64,000 nt of DNA, from contig NZ_CP023202.1 of NCBI RefSeq assembly GCF_000220705.2, positions 6,726,501-6,790,500 on the forward strand, written 5' to 3'. This document shows, piece by piece, positions 40,772-49,932 of this stretch (position 1 is its first letter; every line of letters begins with the position of its first letter). Origin of the DNA: Streptomyces xinghaiensis S187 (GTDB taxonomy: Bacteria; Actinomycetota; Actinomycetes; Streptomycetales; Streptomycetaceae). The notes beneath the pieces are model-generated. The model saw only the letters and a list, made by a program, of their open reading frames with translations. It searched no databases and was not told where the DNA came from. The translations under genes and the position numbers were made by a program.

Positions 40772-42493
40772 ATGAAGATTCTGCTGGTCGCGAGCGCGTT
40801 CAACAGCCTGGCGCAGAGGCTGTTCACCGAGCTCCGGGAACACGGCCACACGGTGGAACGGCCGGCAGCCGACGGTGACGAATCCGTACGCAGTGCCGTG
40901 CGCCGCTGCGCCCCGCAGCTCGTCATCGTGCCGGATCCCGCCCCGCCGCTCCCCGAGGACATCCGCTCCTCCCACACCTGTCTGCTGGTCCGCACCGCCC
41001 CGCCGGGCGACCACGGCCCGTCCCCGCTGGACTGGGCGCTGCGGGAGGGCGCCGACCGGTGGGGCGTCACCGTGCTGCGGGCGGCGGGGGAGCCGGACGA
41101 GGGCGACATCTGGGCCTCGGTCCCGTGCGAGGTTCCGCCGGCCGGCAAGGGGGACTTCCTGCGCGGTGAGATCGCCGACGCGGCCGCCGAGGCGGTGCTG
41201 CTCGCCGTAGCGAGGTTCGCCTCCGGGACGTACCGCCCCGTACCGCAGGCGTCCCTGGAGACCCGGGTCGTCCGCCGTCCCCCGTTCACCCAGGAACTCC
41301 GCCGGATCGACTGGGAACGGGACTCCACCGCCACCGTGCTCGCCAAGCTCCGCGGAGCGGACTCCCGCCCCGGCGTCCTGGACGAACTCCTCGGCGGCGA
41401 GTGGTTCCTGCACGGCGGCCACCCCGAGGACCGGCTCGCCGGGCGCCCCGGCCATCTGCTCGCCACCCGCGCCGGCGCGATCTGCCGCGCCACCGCCGAC
41501 GGGGCCGTGTGGATCCCCGAACTCCGCCCCAAGCGGCGCCCCGGCGCCCCCGCGGCCGTCCGGCGGCCCGCCACCCTGGCGCTCGGCGGCCTCCTCCCCG
41601 ACCTCCCCGAGGTGCACGCCCCGCTGCGGCTCCCCGCCCAGCGCCGCACCTGGACCGACATCCAGTACGCGGAGCGCGGCCCCGTCGGCCACCTGCGGTT
41701 CTCCTTCCCGGGCGGTGCGATGAGCACCTCGCACTGCCGGCGGCTCCTCGCCGCCTTCCGCTTCGCCCGCAACCGGCCCACCTCCGTCATCGTCCTCGGC
41801 GGGGCCCGGGACTTCTTCTCCACCGGCCTGCACCTCCACGTCATCGAGGGCGCGGACGACCCGGCGAAGGAGTCCTGGACCAACCTCACCGCGCTCAACG
41901 ACCTCGTGGAAGCCGTGCTCACCACCACCGACCGGCTCGTGGTGGCCGCCCTCGGCGGCAACGCCGCGGCGGGCGGCGCGATGCTGGCCCTGGCGGCCGA
42001 CGAGGTGTGGTGCCGCTCCGGGTCCGTCCTCAACCCGCACTACGGGCGCACGGGGCTGTACGGCTCCGCGTTCTGGACGTACGTGCTGCCCCGGCGCGCC
42101 GGTGCCGACCGCGCCGCCGCGCTCATGGCGGAAGGGCTGCCGGTCGGCGCGGCCGAGGCCCGGCGGGCCGGACTGGCCGACCGCGTCCTCGCCTGCGCGC
42201 CGAGGGAGTTCGGCGGCGAAGTCGTGCGGATGGCCGCCGAGCTGGCCGGCGACCCCGGTCTCGGTGCCCGCATCGCCGACAAGAAGCCCGCCCGGGAACG
42301 CGACGAGGAGATCCGGCCGCTCCGCGCCCACCGGGAGGAGGAGCAGGAGCGCATGCGCCGGGCCTTCTTCTCCGACAGCGACCCGTACCACGAGCGCCGC
42401 GCCGCCTTCGTCCGCCCCGGACCCGCCGCGCTCACCCCGGCCGGCCGCACCGAGATCCCCGCTCCGCCGGTGAAAGACATGACATGCGCGTGA
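40772..42493 (+). CDS. hypX: HypX/HoxX-like protein (formyl-transferase plus enoyl-CoA-hydratase domains)
   Basis: 573 residues. The N-terminal formyl-tetrahydrofolate-using domain (about 1-170) is ILLVASAFNSLAQRLFTELR, then LLVRTAPPGDHGPSPLDWAL (with the GDxGPS motif where HypX has its family signature). A crotonase-fold domain covers about 290-470 (VIVLGGARDFFSTGLHLHVI, ALGGNAAAGGAMLALAADEV, LNPHYGRTGLYGSAFWTYVL). The order is that of HypX, which makes carbon monoxide from formyl-THF for the iron of [NiFe] hydrogenase in oxygen-tolerant bacteria. No hydrogenase gene lies in the window, so its product may serve a distant cluster or a different enzyme. ATG 40772 has CAGGAGGC ahead. It overlaps the hpnR-like gene by 10 bases. 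Confidence 0.82.
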   Translation: MKILLVASAFNSLAQRLFTELREHGHTVERPAADGDESVRSAVRRCAPQLVIVPDPAPPLPEDIRSSHTCLLVRTAPPGDHGPSPLDWALREGADRWGVTVLRAAGEPDEGDIWASVPCEVPPAGKGDFLRGEIADAAAEAVLLAVARFASGTYRPVPQASLETRVVRRPPFTQELRRIDWERDSTATVLAKLRGADSRPGVLDELLGGEWFLHGGHPEDRLAGRPGHLLATRAGAICRATADGAVWIPELRPKRRPGAPAAVRRPATLALGGLLPDLPEVHAPLRLPAQRRTWTDIQYAERGPVGHLRFSFPGGAMSTSHCRRLLAAFRFARNRPTSVIVLGGARDFFSTGLHLHVIEGADDPAKESWTNLTALNDLVEAVLTTTDRLVVAALGGNAAAGGAMLALAADEVWCRSGSVLNPHYGRTGLYGSAFWTYVLPRRAGADRAAALMAEGLPVGAAEARRAGLADRVLACAPREFGGEVVRMAAELAGDPGLGARIADKKPARERDEEIRPLRAHREEEQERMRRAFFSDSDPYHERRAAFVRPGPAALTPAGRTEIPAPPVKDMTCA

Positions 42494-44034
42494 TGCTCGT
42501 CCACCCGAGCGCCCTGATGTACTCGGAACTCTTCCTGCGGCTGGAGCCGCTCGGGCTGGAACGGGTCGCCGCCGCGATCCGCGAGGCCGGGCACGAGGTG
42601 CGCGTGGTCGACCTCCAGGTGCTCTCCCGCGACCTGCTCGACCGCGAACTCGTCTCGTACGCGCCCGAAGTCCTCGGTATCGGGCTGAACTACCTCGCCA
42701 ACATCCCCGAGGCCATCGAGATCGCGCAGATGACCAAGACCGTGCTTCCGCACTGCTTCGTCTTCTTCGGCGGGCACAGCGTCTCGTTCATCGCGGACCA
42801 CGTGCTGGAGCAGGCGGACGGCGCCGTCGACGCCGTGGTGCGCGGGGAGGGCGAGCCGGCCATGGCCCCGCTCATGGCGGCGGTCCGGGACGGCGGGCTG
42901 AAGAGCGTGCCGGGCCTCGTCTCCACCGCGGGACGCGGCCCGGCGCCGCTGCTCCTGGACAGCCTCGACGAGCCCCGCCCGGCCCGCGATCTGATGCGGA
43001 AGCGGAACCGGTACTTCATCGGCGAGCTCGACCCGTGCGCCTCCATCGAGTTCACCCGCGGCTGCCCCTGGGACTGCTCCTTCTGCTCCGCCTGGACCTT
43101 CTACGGGCGCAGCTACCGCAAGGCTTCCCCGCAGGCCGCCGCCGAGGAGATGGCCTCCATCCGGGAGCCGAACGTCTTCATCGTCGACGACGTCGCGTTC
43201 ATCCGCCCCGAACACGGCGACGGCATCGCCGCCGAACTCGAACGCCGCCGCATCCGCAAGCGCTACTACCTGGAGACCCGCAGCGACGTCCTGCTGCGCA
43301 ACGAGGAGGTCTTCGCCCGCTGGCGGCGGCTCGGGCTGAAGTACATGTTCCTCGGCATGGAGGCGATCGACGCCGAGGGGCTGGACCTCTACCGCAAGCG
43401 CGTCAGCCCCGACGACAACTTCCGCGCCCTGGAGCGCGCCCGGAAGCTCGGCATCACCGTCGCCATCAACCTCATCGTCGACCCGGCCTGGGACGAGGAA
43501 CGCTTCCGCGTCGTACGGGAGTTCGCCCTCTCCGTGCCCGAGATCGTGCACCTCACGGTGATGACCCCGTACCCCGGCACCGAGGTCTGGCACACCGAGG
43601 CCCGGCAGCTCACCACCCGCGACTACCGGCTCTTCGACATCCAGCACGCCGTCGTCCCCACCACCCTCCCGCTGGACGCCTTCTACCGCGAACTCGTCCG
43701 CACCCAGGCCGTCATCAACCGCAAGCACCTGGGGCTGCGCACGGCGGCCGGCGCGCTGGGCGTCCTCGGCCGCAACCTCGCCCGCGGCCAGACCAACTTC
43801 GCCCGCATGCTGTGGAAGTTCGGCAGGGTCTACAACGCCGAACGGCAACTCGCCGACCACGCCCGTCCGGTCCGCTACCACTTGCCGCTGCCGGAGCGCC
43901 GCGCCACGCCCGGACGGCGCGAACTCTACGTCCACACCCGGCCGGTCAGGACCCGCACGGCGGACGGCACCGCCCCCGCGGAGCCGGACGGCGCTCCCGC
44001 GCCGGAAGCGGACGGCACCGCCCCGTCGGGCTGA
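42484..44034 (+). CDS. hpnR: B12-dependent radical SAM enzyme, HpnR-like (hopanoid C-3 methylase)
   Basis: 516 residues. The cobalamin-binding domain (about 1-150) is VHPSALMYSELFLRLEPLGL, VLGIGLNYLANIPEAIEI and VFFGGHSVSF. The radical SAM domain begins at about 180 with CxxxCxxC as C194, C198, C201 (RGCPWDCSFCSAW), then FIVDDVAF, LETRSDVLLR and NLIVDPAWD. The blocks FTRGCPWDCSFCSAWTFYGR and TTRDYRLFDIQHAV are, as I recall, highly characteristic of HpnR, which adds a methyl group at C-3 of hopanoids in the membrane. A Pro/Ala tail ends the protein. It is translated together with the HypX-like gene. No hopanoid cyclase is in the window, so the substrate assignment rests on sequence alone. Confidence 0.82.
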   Translation: MRVMLVHPSALMYSELFLRLEPLGLERVAAAIREAGHEVRVVDLQVLSRDLLDRELVSYAPEVLGIGLNYLANIPEAIEIAQMTKTVLPHCFVFFGGHSVSFIADHVLEQADGAVDAVVRGEGEPAMAPLMAAVRDGGLKSVPGLVSTAGRGPAPLLLDSLDEPRPARDLMRKRNRYFIGELDPCASIEFTRGCPWDCSFCSAWTFYGRSYRKASPQAAAEEMASIREPNVFIVDDVAFIRPEHGDGIAAELERRRIRKRYYLETRSDVLLRNEEVFARWRRLGLKYMFLGMEAIDAEGLDLYRKRVSPDDNFRALERARKLGITVAINLIVDPAWDEERFRVVREFALSVPEIVHLTVMTPYPGTEVWHTEARQLTTRDYRLFDIQHAVVPTTLPLDAFYRELVRTQAVINRKHLGLRTAAGALGVLGRNLARGQTNFARMLWKFGRVYNAERQLADHARPVRYHLPLPERRATPGRRELYVHTRPVRTRTADGTAPAEPDGAPAPEADGTAPSG

Positions 44035-44076
44035 ACGGACCCCCGCCGCCGGTCTTCCGTCGCCGCCCGTACGGGC

Positions 44077-44101
44077 GTTAGACCTCCGGCGGCCCGGGTA
44101 C
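44077..44101 (+). promoter_or_regulatory. SigB-like stress promoter
   Basis: GTTA (44077-44080), 15 bases, GGGTAC (44096-44101), 63 bases before the hemerythrin gene. The box and the bases after it (CGCGG) match those of the promoter at 36645. The palindrome CGCCCGTACGGGCG at 44064-44077 ends here and may terminate hpnR. Confidence 0.6.
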
Positions 44102-44164
44102 GCGGTTCGGACCCGGCACCGTCCGGGGACCCACGGGACGACAGCCAGAAGGAGAGACCAGGGC

Positions 44165-44728
44165 ATGGGACACGGCGGAAACGTCATCGACGAACTGACC
44201 ACCGACCACCGCGAGGTCGACGAGATCTTCGGACGGATCGAGGCGCTGCCCCCGGGCGACGCCCGGCGGAAGGAACTCGCCGACGAGGCCGTCATCGAAC
44301 TGGTCCGGCACTCCGTCGCCGAGGAGATGCACCTCTACCCGGCGGTGCGCCAGTACCTGCCGGACGGCGACTCCATCGCCGACAAGGAGATCGAGGACCA
44401 CTCCTCCGCCGAGCGGACCATGAAGCAGATCGAAGGCCTGGAGGCGGACGACCCCGACTTCGACCGCCTCATCGGCACCCTCATGCGGGAGATCCGCCTG
44501 CACGTCGAGGACGAGGAGAACAACCTCTTCCCCCGGCTGCGCGCGGCGGCGGACGCCGAGGAGCTCGACCGGCTCGGCGACAAGGTCCGCCAGGCCAAGC
44601 AGACCGCACCCACCCGGCCGCACCCGGCCTCCCCGTCCAAGCCCCCCGCCAACAAGCTGCTCGCCCCGGGGGCGGGGCTCGTCGACCGCGCCCGTGACGC
44701 CCTCACCGGACGCGGCAAGAGCAGCTGA
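44165..44728 (+). CDS. Hemerythrin-domain protein
   Basis: 187 residues. Hemerythrin HHE helices hold the di-iron ligands: ELTTDHREVDEIF (His, helix 1), RHSVAEEMHLYPAVRQYL (H-x3-E-x-H) and EIRLHVEDEENNLFPRLRAA (H-x3-E/D). Residues after about 150 form a disordered Pro/Lys tail. Cytoplasmic non-haem iron protein, probably an oxygen or redox sensor or scavenger. The ATG 44165 start is preceded by GAAGGAGAG. It heads a three-gene unit with the pyruvate-oxidase-like and GH15 genes, with gaps of 40 and 13 bases, behind a stress-type promoter. Confidence 0.9.
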   Translation: MGHGGNVIDELTTDHREVDEIFGRIEALPPGDARRKELADEAVIELVRHSVAEEMHLYPAVRQYLPDGDSIADKEIEDHSSAERTMKQIEGLEADDPDFDRLIGTLMREIRLHVEDEENNLFPRLRAAADAEELDRLGDKVRQAKQTAPTRPHPASPSKPPANKLLAPGAGLVDRARDALTGRGKSS

Positions 44729-44768
44729 CCCCTCCCTTGCAGCCCGCCGCCAGAACACAGGAGAACCG

Positions 44769-46571
44769 ATGAGCCAGGTCGCCGACTACGTACTCAACCG
44801 CCTGACCGAATGGGGCGTCCAGCGGGTCTACGGCTATCCCGGCGACGGGATCAACGGCCTGCTCGGCGCCTTCGACCGGGCCGCCGGGAAACCGGAGTTC
44901 ATCCAGACCCGGCACGAGGAGATGGCCGCCTTCATGGCCGTCGGCCACGCCAAGTTCACCGGCGAGGTCGGCTGCTGCGCGGCCACCTCCGGACCGGGAG
45001 CCGTCCACCTGCTGAACGGCCTGTACGACGCCAAGCTCGACCACAAGCCGGTGGTCGCGATCGTCGGCCAGCAGAAGACCCTCTGCCTCGGCTCCCACTA
45101 CCAGCAGGAGATCGCCCTCGAACAGCTCTTCGCGGACGTCTCCGAGTTCTGCCAGATGGTGGTCCACCCGGGGCAGGCCCGGCACGTCATCGACCGGGCG
45201 TTCAAGACCGCCCTCACCACCCGCGGGGTCGCCACGGTCATCATCCCGGAGGACATCCAGGAGGCCGACGCCCAGCCCTCGCCGCCCAAGGCGCACGGCT
45301 CGGTCTTCTCCAGCGTCGGCTGGAGCCCGTCCCGGATGCTGCCCGACGAGGACGAACTGCGCCGCGCCGCGGCCGTCCTCAACGAGGGCGAGAAGGTGGC
45401 GATGCTCATCGGGCAGGGCGCGGCCGGCGCCGAGGGCGAGGTGATCGAGACCGCCGAGCTCCTCGGCGCGGGGGTCGCCAAGGCCCTGCTCGGACGGGAC
45501 GTCCTCCCCGACGACCTGCCGTGGGTCACCGGCCCCATCGGCCTGCTGGGCAGCAAGGCCAGCGACGAGATGATCCAGAACTGCGACACCCTGCTGATGG
45601 TCGGCAGCAGCTTCCCCTATTCGGAGTGGCTGCCCGACGAGGGGCAGGCGCGCGGGGTGGAGATCGACATCGACGGGCGCATGATCGGGATCCGCTATCC
45701 GATGGAGGCCCACCTCGTCGGCGACGCCAAGGAGACGCTGCGCGCCCTCATCCCGCTGCTCAGGCGGAAGGAGGACCGCGGCTGGCGTGCGGAGATCGAG
45801 AAGAACGTCAAGGAGTGGAACCGCATCTGCGACAAGCGGGCCGGACAGCACTTCGACGGCACCATCAACCCGCAGGCCGTCGCGAGTGAACTCTCCCCCC
45901 GGCTCCCGGACAACGCCATCGTCACCGCGGACTCCGGGTCGGGCACCAACTGGTGGGCCCGCCACCTGAAGCTGCGCGAGGGCATGCGCGCCTCGCTCTC
46001 CGGGACGCTCGCCACCATGGGGCCCGGGGTGCCGTACGCGATCGCCGCCCGGTTCGCCCATCCGGACCGCCCCGTGATCGCCTTCGTCGGGGACGGCGCG
46101 TTCCAGATGAACGGCATGAACGAGATGATCACGGTCAAGCGCTATCTGGACCGGCTCGCGGGCGGCCCGCCGTTCATCTTCTGCATCTTCAACAACCAGG
46201 ACCTCAACCAGGTCACCTGGGAGCAGCGGGCCATGGGCGGGGACCCCAAGTTCCCCGGTTCCCAGACCATCCCGGACGTGCCCTACGCGGCCTACGCCGA
46301 ACTCCTCGGCCTGCGCGGCATCCGCTGCGAGTCGCCGAAGAAGATCGGCAGCGCGTGGGACGAGGCGCTGTCCGCGGGCGGCCCCGTCGTCCTGGAGTTC
46401 AAGGTCGACGCGGAGATCGCGCCGATCCCGCCGCACATCATGCTGGAGCAGGGCAAGAAGGCGGCGGAGGCGGCCGTCCACGACCCCGAGCGGACCGGCA
46501 TCGTCAGGCGCGGCGTACGGCAGAAGCTCACCGAGTACGCGGAGCGGCTGCCGGGCCGGGACGGCGGATGA
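44769..46571 (+). CDS. Thiamine-diphosphate enzyme, pyruvate-oxidase-like
   Basis: 600 residues. Three ThDP-family domains are present. The N-terminal PYR domain is YGYPGDGINGLLGAFDR with the catalytic Glu in RHEEMAAFMA. The middle domain carries GAGVAKALLGRDVLPDDLP. The C-terminal PP domain has GDGAFQMNGMNEMITVKRYL and FNNQDLNQVTW (the GDG-x-NN ThDP motif). This order is that of PoxB/acetolactate-synthase proteins; the sequence is closest in feel to the thiamine-pyrophosphate-requiring proteins of stress loci that make acetate and CO2 from pyruvate. A carboxylase or decarboxylase alternative cannot be excluded. It has GGAGAA 5 bases before ATG 44769. Confidence 0.85.
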   Translation: MSQVADYVLNRLTEWGVQRVYGYPGDGINGLLGAFDRAAGKPEFIQTRHEEMAAFMAVGHAKFTGEVGCCAATSGPGAVHLLNGLYDAKLDHKPVVAIVGQQKTLCLGSHYQQEIALEQLFADVSEFCQMVVHPGQARHVIDRAFKTALTTRGVATVIIPEDIQEADAQPSPPKAHGSVFSSVGWSPSRMLPDEDELRRAAAVLNEGEKVAMLIGQGAAGAEGEVIETAELLGAGVAKALLGRDVLPDDLPWVTGPIGLLGSKASDEMIQNCDTLLMVGSSFPYSEWLPDEGQARGVEIDIDGRMIGIRYPMEAHLVGDAKETLRALIPLLRRKEDRGWRAEIEKNVKEWNRICDKRAGQHFDGTINPQAVASELSPRLPDNAIVTADSGSGTNWWARHLKLREGMRASLSGTLATMGPGVPYAIAARFAHPDRPVIAFVGDGAFQMNGMNEMITVKRYLDRLAGGPPFIFCIFNNQDLNQVTWEQRAMGGDPKFPGSQTIPDVPYAAYAELLGLRGIRCESPKKIGSAWDEALSAGGPVVLEFKVDAEIAPIPPHIMLEQGKKAAEAAVHDPERTGIVRRGVRQKLTEYAERLPGRDGG

Positions 46572-46584
46572 CGACGGGAGACCC

Positions 46585-48327
46585 GTGACGGAGACTGGTG
46601 CCCCCTGGGTGCTGAGGGAGTACGCCCTGCTCGCCGACGGCGAGCGGGGCGCCCTCATCGGACCCCGCGGTGACATCGCATGGATGTGCGCCCCCCGCTG
46701 GCACAGCGACGCGGTGTTCTCCGGGCTGATGGGCGGCTCCGGCTGCTTCATCGTCGCCCCGGAGGACCCGTGGAACGTCTGGGGCGGCTCCTACGAGGAC
46801 GGAACGCTGATCCGCGTCAGCCGGTGGGTGCAGAGCGGAGGCGCGATCACCGAGTGCCGTGAGGCGCTGGCCATGCCGGCCGAACCGGGGCGGGCCGTCC
46901 TGCTGCGCCGGATCCGGGCCGTCCACGGTGACGCCCGGGTCGTGCTCCGGCTCGACGTCCGGGCCGGTTTCGGCAGCCACCCGATGCGGGACGTCCGCCT
47001 GCGGGCGGGGGAGTGGCACGCCCGGAGCGGGCCGCTCCGGCTGCGGCTGTGCGGGGCGCCGGAGGCCGCACCGGACCGGGACGGGGTCCTCACCACCCGG
47101 ATCACCGTGCCCGAGGGCGGCGCCCACGACCTCGTCCTGGAGATCGGCGAGAGCGGGCCCGGACCCTCACCCGACCCCGGCCGGCTGTGGGCGGAGACCG
47201 AGGACGCGTGGTCCCGCGCCGTCCCGGACTGCGGGGACACCGCCGCGCCCCGCGACGCCCGGCACGCGTACGCCGTGCTGCACGGCCTCACCAGCGCCTC
47301 CGGGGGCATGGTGGCGGCCGCGACGGCGTCCCTCCCGGAACGCGCCCGGACCGGCCGCAACTACGACTACCGGTACGCCTGGATCCGCGACCAGTGCTAC
47401 GCGGGCATCGCGGTCGCCGAACACGGGAAGCAGCCGTCGGCGGACCGGTCCGTGCGGTTCATCACCGAGCGGATCCTCGCCGACGGCCCGGGGCTGTGCC
47501 CGGCCTACACCGTGGACGGGGGGCCGGTCCCCGGGGAGCGCTCACTGCCGCTGCCCGGCTTCCCCGGTGGTGGCCGCCACGTGGGAAACCAGGCCGGCCG
47601 CCAGTTCCAGCTCGACGTCTTCGGCGAGGCCCTGGACCTGCTGGCGACCGCGGCCCGCCACGGCCGGCTGGACCGGGACGGGGTACGGGCCGTGGAGACG
47701 GCGGCCCAGGCCGTCGAGGAGAACTGGCAGCGGCCGGACAGCGGCCTCTGGGAACTGGAAACAGCCTGGTGGACCCACTCCCGGCTGTCCGCCGTCATGG
47801 GGCTGCGCGCCGCCGCCCGGGAACTCCGCCACCCCGACGCGGACCGCTGGACGAAGCTGGCCGGCGCCATCGAGCGCGAGACCGGACGCCGCTGCCGGCA
47901 CCCCTCGGGCCGCTGGCAGCGCACCTCTGGGGACCCGCGGCCCGACGCGGCTCTCCTGCGGCCGCTCACCCGCGGCCACTGGCCGGCGGACGATCCGGGG
48001 CCCGCCCTGACCCGCCGGGAGGTGGAGCGGCAGCTGACCCAGGACGGCTACGTCTACCGGTTCCGCCACGGGGACCAGCCGCTCGGGCGGGCCGAGGGCG
48101 CCTTCCTCCTCTGCGGCTTCCTGATGTCCGGCGCCTGCCTGGCCGACGGCCGGCTGACCGAGGCCGCCCGCTGGTTCGAGCGGAGCCGTGCCGCCTGCGG
48201 CCCGGCCGGGCTCTTCGCCGAGGAGTACGACGTCACCCAGCGCCAGCTGCGCGGCAATCTCCCGCAGGCGTTCGTGCACGCCCTGTTCCTGGAGTCGGCG
48301 GTGAAGCTGGCGGAGCACGGCGGCTGA
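46585..48327 (+). CDS. Glycoside hydrolase family 15 protein
   Basis: 580 residues. The N-terminal super-sandwich is REYALLADGERGALIGPRGD and IAWMCAPRWHSDAVFSGLMG. The (alpha/alpha)6 barrel begins after about residue 240 (ARTGRNYDYRYAWIRDQCYA is the GH15 hallmark). The general acid is in GLWELETAWWTHSRLSAV and the base in GLFAEEYD. Family members are glucoamylases or trehalases that act in the cytoplasm when no signal peptide is present, as here. Some actinobacterial GH15 proteins are trehalases, which would fit osmoprotection. GTG 46585 has CGGGAG upstream and follows the ThDP enzyme after 13 bases. It ends in a hairpin shared with DUF4383. Confidence 0.88.
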   Translation: MTETGAPWVLREYALLADGERGALIGPRGDIAWMCAPRWHSDAVFSGLMGGSGCFIVAPEDPWNVWGGSYEDGTLIRVSRWVQSGGAITECREALAMPAEPGRAVLLRRIRAVHGDARVVLRLDVRAGFGSHPMRDVRLRAGEWHARSGPLRLRLCGAPEAAPDRDGVLTTRITVPEGGAHDLVLEIGESGPGPSPDPGRLWAETEDAWSRAVPDCGDTAAPRDARHAYAVLHGLTSASGGMVAAATASLPERARTGRNYDYRYAWIRDQCYAGIAVAEHGKQPSADRSVRFITERILADGPGLCPAYTVDGGPVPGERSLPLPGFPGGGRHVGNQAGRQFQLDVFGEALDLLATAARHGRLDRDGVRAVETAAQAVEENWQRPDSGLWELETAWWTHSRLSAVMGLRAAARELRHPDADRWTKLAGAIERETGRRCRHPSGRWQRTSGDPRPDAALLRPLTRGHWPADDPGPALTRREVERQLTQDGYVYRFRHGDQPLGRAEGAFLLCGFLMSGACLADGRLTEAARWFERSRAACGPAGLFAEEYDVTQRQLRGNLPQAFVHALFLESAVKLAEHGG

Positions 48328-48376
48328 CCGGGCGACGGGGCGGCGGACCGGTCGGTCCCTCCGCCCCGGTCAGCCG
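48321..48376. terminator. Bidirectional terminator that includes the stop codon region of both genes
   Basis: A 12-bp perfect stem (48321-48332 with 48365-48376) encloses a 32-base loop. It begins within the last codons of the GH15 gene and ends beside the stop codon of the DUF4383 gene on the other strand. Confidence 0.65.
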
Positions 48377-48859
48377 TCAGCGCCCGTACGCCTCGTCGGA
48401 GTCCGGCGGCCGACGGGGCGTGCCGAGCAGGGAGCCCAGGGTCAGCATGCCGAAGCCGAGTCCGAGGTGCAGCCAGTTGTCGGGGCCGTTGAGCCCGAGG
48501 AAGTTCCAGGCCGTGGAGCGGTGGACGCCCACCCCGTAGACCCAGAGCAGTAGGTACAGCACGCCGCCGACGACGAGGTACGGCTTGGCGAACCGCGGTG
48601 CCCGCGCCACGGACAGCCCCGCCGCGCCGAACGCCAGATGCACCAGATTGTGCAGGACCGAGACGCCGAAGAGCCCGAAGAGCAGGGCCGAGGAGTGCGG
48701 CCCGGCGAACTCCATGCCGCCGTACCGGGTGGTGATCCCCGGGATGAAGCCGAGGAGCCCGACGAGGGTGAAGACAGCGCCGGTCAGCACGGCGCCAGCC
48801 GTCGCGGCCGCCGGTGAGGCGAGGCCGCGGCGGGCCGCCGGAGGACGTTCTGCGGACAT
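48377..48859 (-). CDS. DUF4383 membrane protein
   Basis: 160 residues with four membrane helices: AAATAGAVLTGAVFTLVGLL, LLFGLFGVSVLHNLVHLAFG, YLVVGGVLYLLLWVYGVGVH and NWLHLGLGFGMLTLGSLLG. The motifs VLHNLVHL and DNWLHLGLGFGML are the DUF4383 signature, seen in many actinobacterial membrane proteins of unknown function. His residues inside helices 2 and 4 could bind haem or a metal, but this is speculation. The 27 bp between it and the SDR gene stop suggests one transcript with the SDR gene. Confidence 0.88.
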   Translation of the reverse strand: MSAERPPAARRGLASPAAATAGAVLTGAVFTLVGLLGFIPGITTRYGGMEFAGPHSSALLFGLFGVSVLHNLVHLAFGAAGLSVARAPRFAKPYLVVGGVLYLLLWVYGVGVHRSTAWNFLGLNGPDNWLHLGLGFGMLTLGSLLGTPRRPPDSDEAYGR

Positions 48860-48886
48860 GCGCCTGCGCTCCTTTCCCCTGCCGCC

Positions 48887-49903
48887 TCACGCCGCCGTGC
48901 GGCGGCGGAGGGCTGCCACCCCGGCGGCGGTCAGCAGGGCGCCGCCCCCCGCGCCGGCGAGGCCCCTGCGGTGCCGGGCGAGCCAGCCCAGGGTGTCGTG
49001 TCCGTGGGCCTCGTCGTCGAAGGGCCCGTGGGCACCGGCGTCCATCCCGTCGTCGCCGGGCCGGAAGAGGTTGGCCGGGCGGTCCGGTGTCTTCTCGCCG
49101 GTCTGCTGGCTGCCGATGCCCGTACGGGCCAGGTACCAGTCCATGAACCGGGGGGCGAGCCGGTTGCCGAGGATCGTGTACGCCGTGGAGAGGCCGGTCC
49201 AGGCGTCCCGGCGCGGGTTCCGCGCGACATACGCGATCATCCGGGCGGCCGTCTCCGGCTGGTACACCGGCGGCACGGGCCGGGGCCGGCCCGGCATGCG
49301 GTTCAGCACCCAGGTGAACTGCGGGGTGTTGAGCCCCGGAAGCTGCACCGTGCACACCCGCACCCGGCTGCCGTCCGCCCGCAGCTCCGTGCGCACCGAC
49401 TCGCTGAACCCCACGATGGCGTGCTTGGCCCCGCAGTACGAGCTCTGCAGCGGAATGCTGCGCGCGCTCATGGCGGAGCCGACGTTGACGACCACGCCGC
49501 TGTCGCGCGGGCACATCCTCCGGAGCGCGGCCCGGGTGCCGTTGACCTGGCCGTGGTAGGTCACATCGGTCACGCGCCGGAACTCCTCGTCGGAGACATC
49601 GAGGAACCGGGCGAGGAAGCCGCTGAAGGCCGCGTTGACCCAGACGGCGACCGATCCCAACTCGCGTTCCACCCGGTCGGCGGCCTCCTCCACGGCCTCC
49701 GCGTCGGCCACGTCCACGGGTACGGCGAGCGCCCTGCGGCCCGCGGCCCTGATGTCCTCGGCGGCTCCCTCCAGACCGGCGCGGCCCCGGGCCAGTACGG
49801 CGACGTCGTAGCCGTCGGCGGCCAGTCGGCGCACCGTGGCCCGGCCGACGCCGGCGGTGCCTCCGGTGACCACGGCCACCGGGTGGTGGGTGTTCTCTGC
49901 CAC
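48887..49903 (-). CDS. Short-chain dehydrogenase/reductase
   Basis: 338 residues. Classical SDR: AVVTGGTAGVGRATVRRLAA (TGxxxGxG), then NAAFSGF (NNAG-like), the catalytic Ser in GSAMSA, and YCGAKHA (Y-x3-K). Residues after about 250 form an extra segment with a basic, hydrophobic end (RGLAGAGGGALLTAAGVAAL) that may associate with the membrane. Many such SDR proteins in Streptomyces stress regions are annotated only as oxidoreductases; the substrate is unknown. The start was set at GTG 49903, where GAGAGGAG lies 7 bases upstream. It lies 29 bp downstream of qcrB, so it may be on the same transcript as the respiratory genes. Confidence 0.87.
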   Translation of the reverse strand: MAENTHHPVAVVTGGTAGVGRATVRRLAADGYDVAVLARGRAGLEGAAEDIRAAGRRALAVPVDVADAEAVEEAADRVERELGSVAVWVNAAFSGFLARFLDVSDEEFRRVTDVTYHGQVNGTRAALRRMCPRDSGVVVNVGSAMSARSIPLQSSYCGAKHAIVGFSESVRTELRADGSRVRVCTVQLPGLNTPQFTWVLNRMPGRPRPVPPVYQPETAARMIAYVARNPRRDAWTGLSTAYTILGNRLAPRFMDWYLARTGIGSQQTGEKTPDRPANLFRPGDDGMDAGAHGPFDDEAHGHDTLGWLARHRRGLAGAGGGALLTAAGVAALRRRTAA

Positions 49904-49932
49904 GGGTTTCTCCTCTCGTTGCCGCACGGGAT

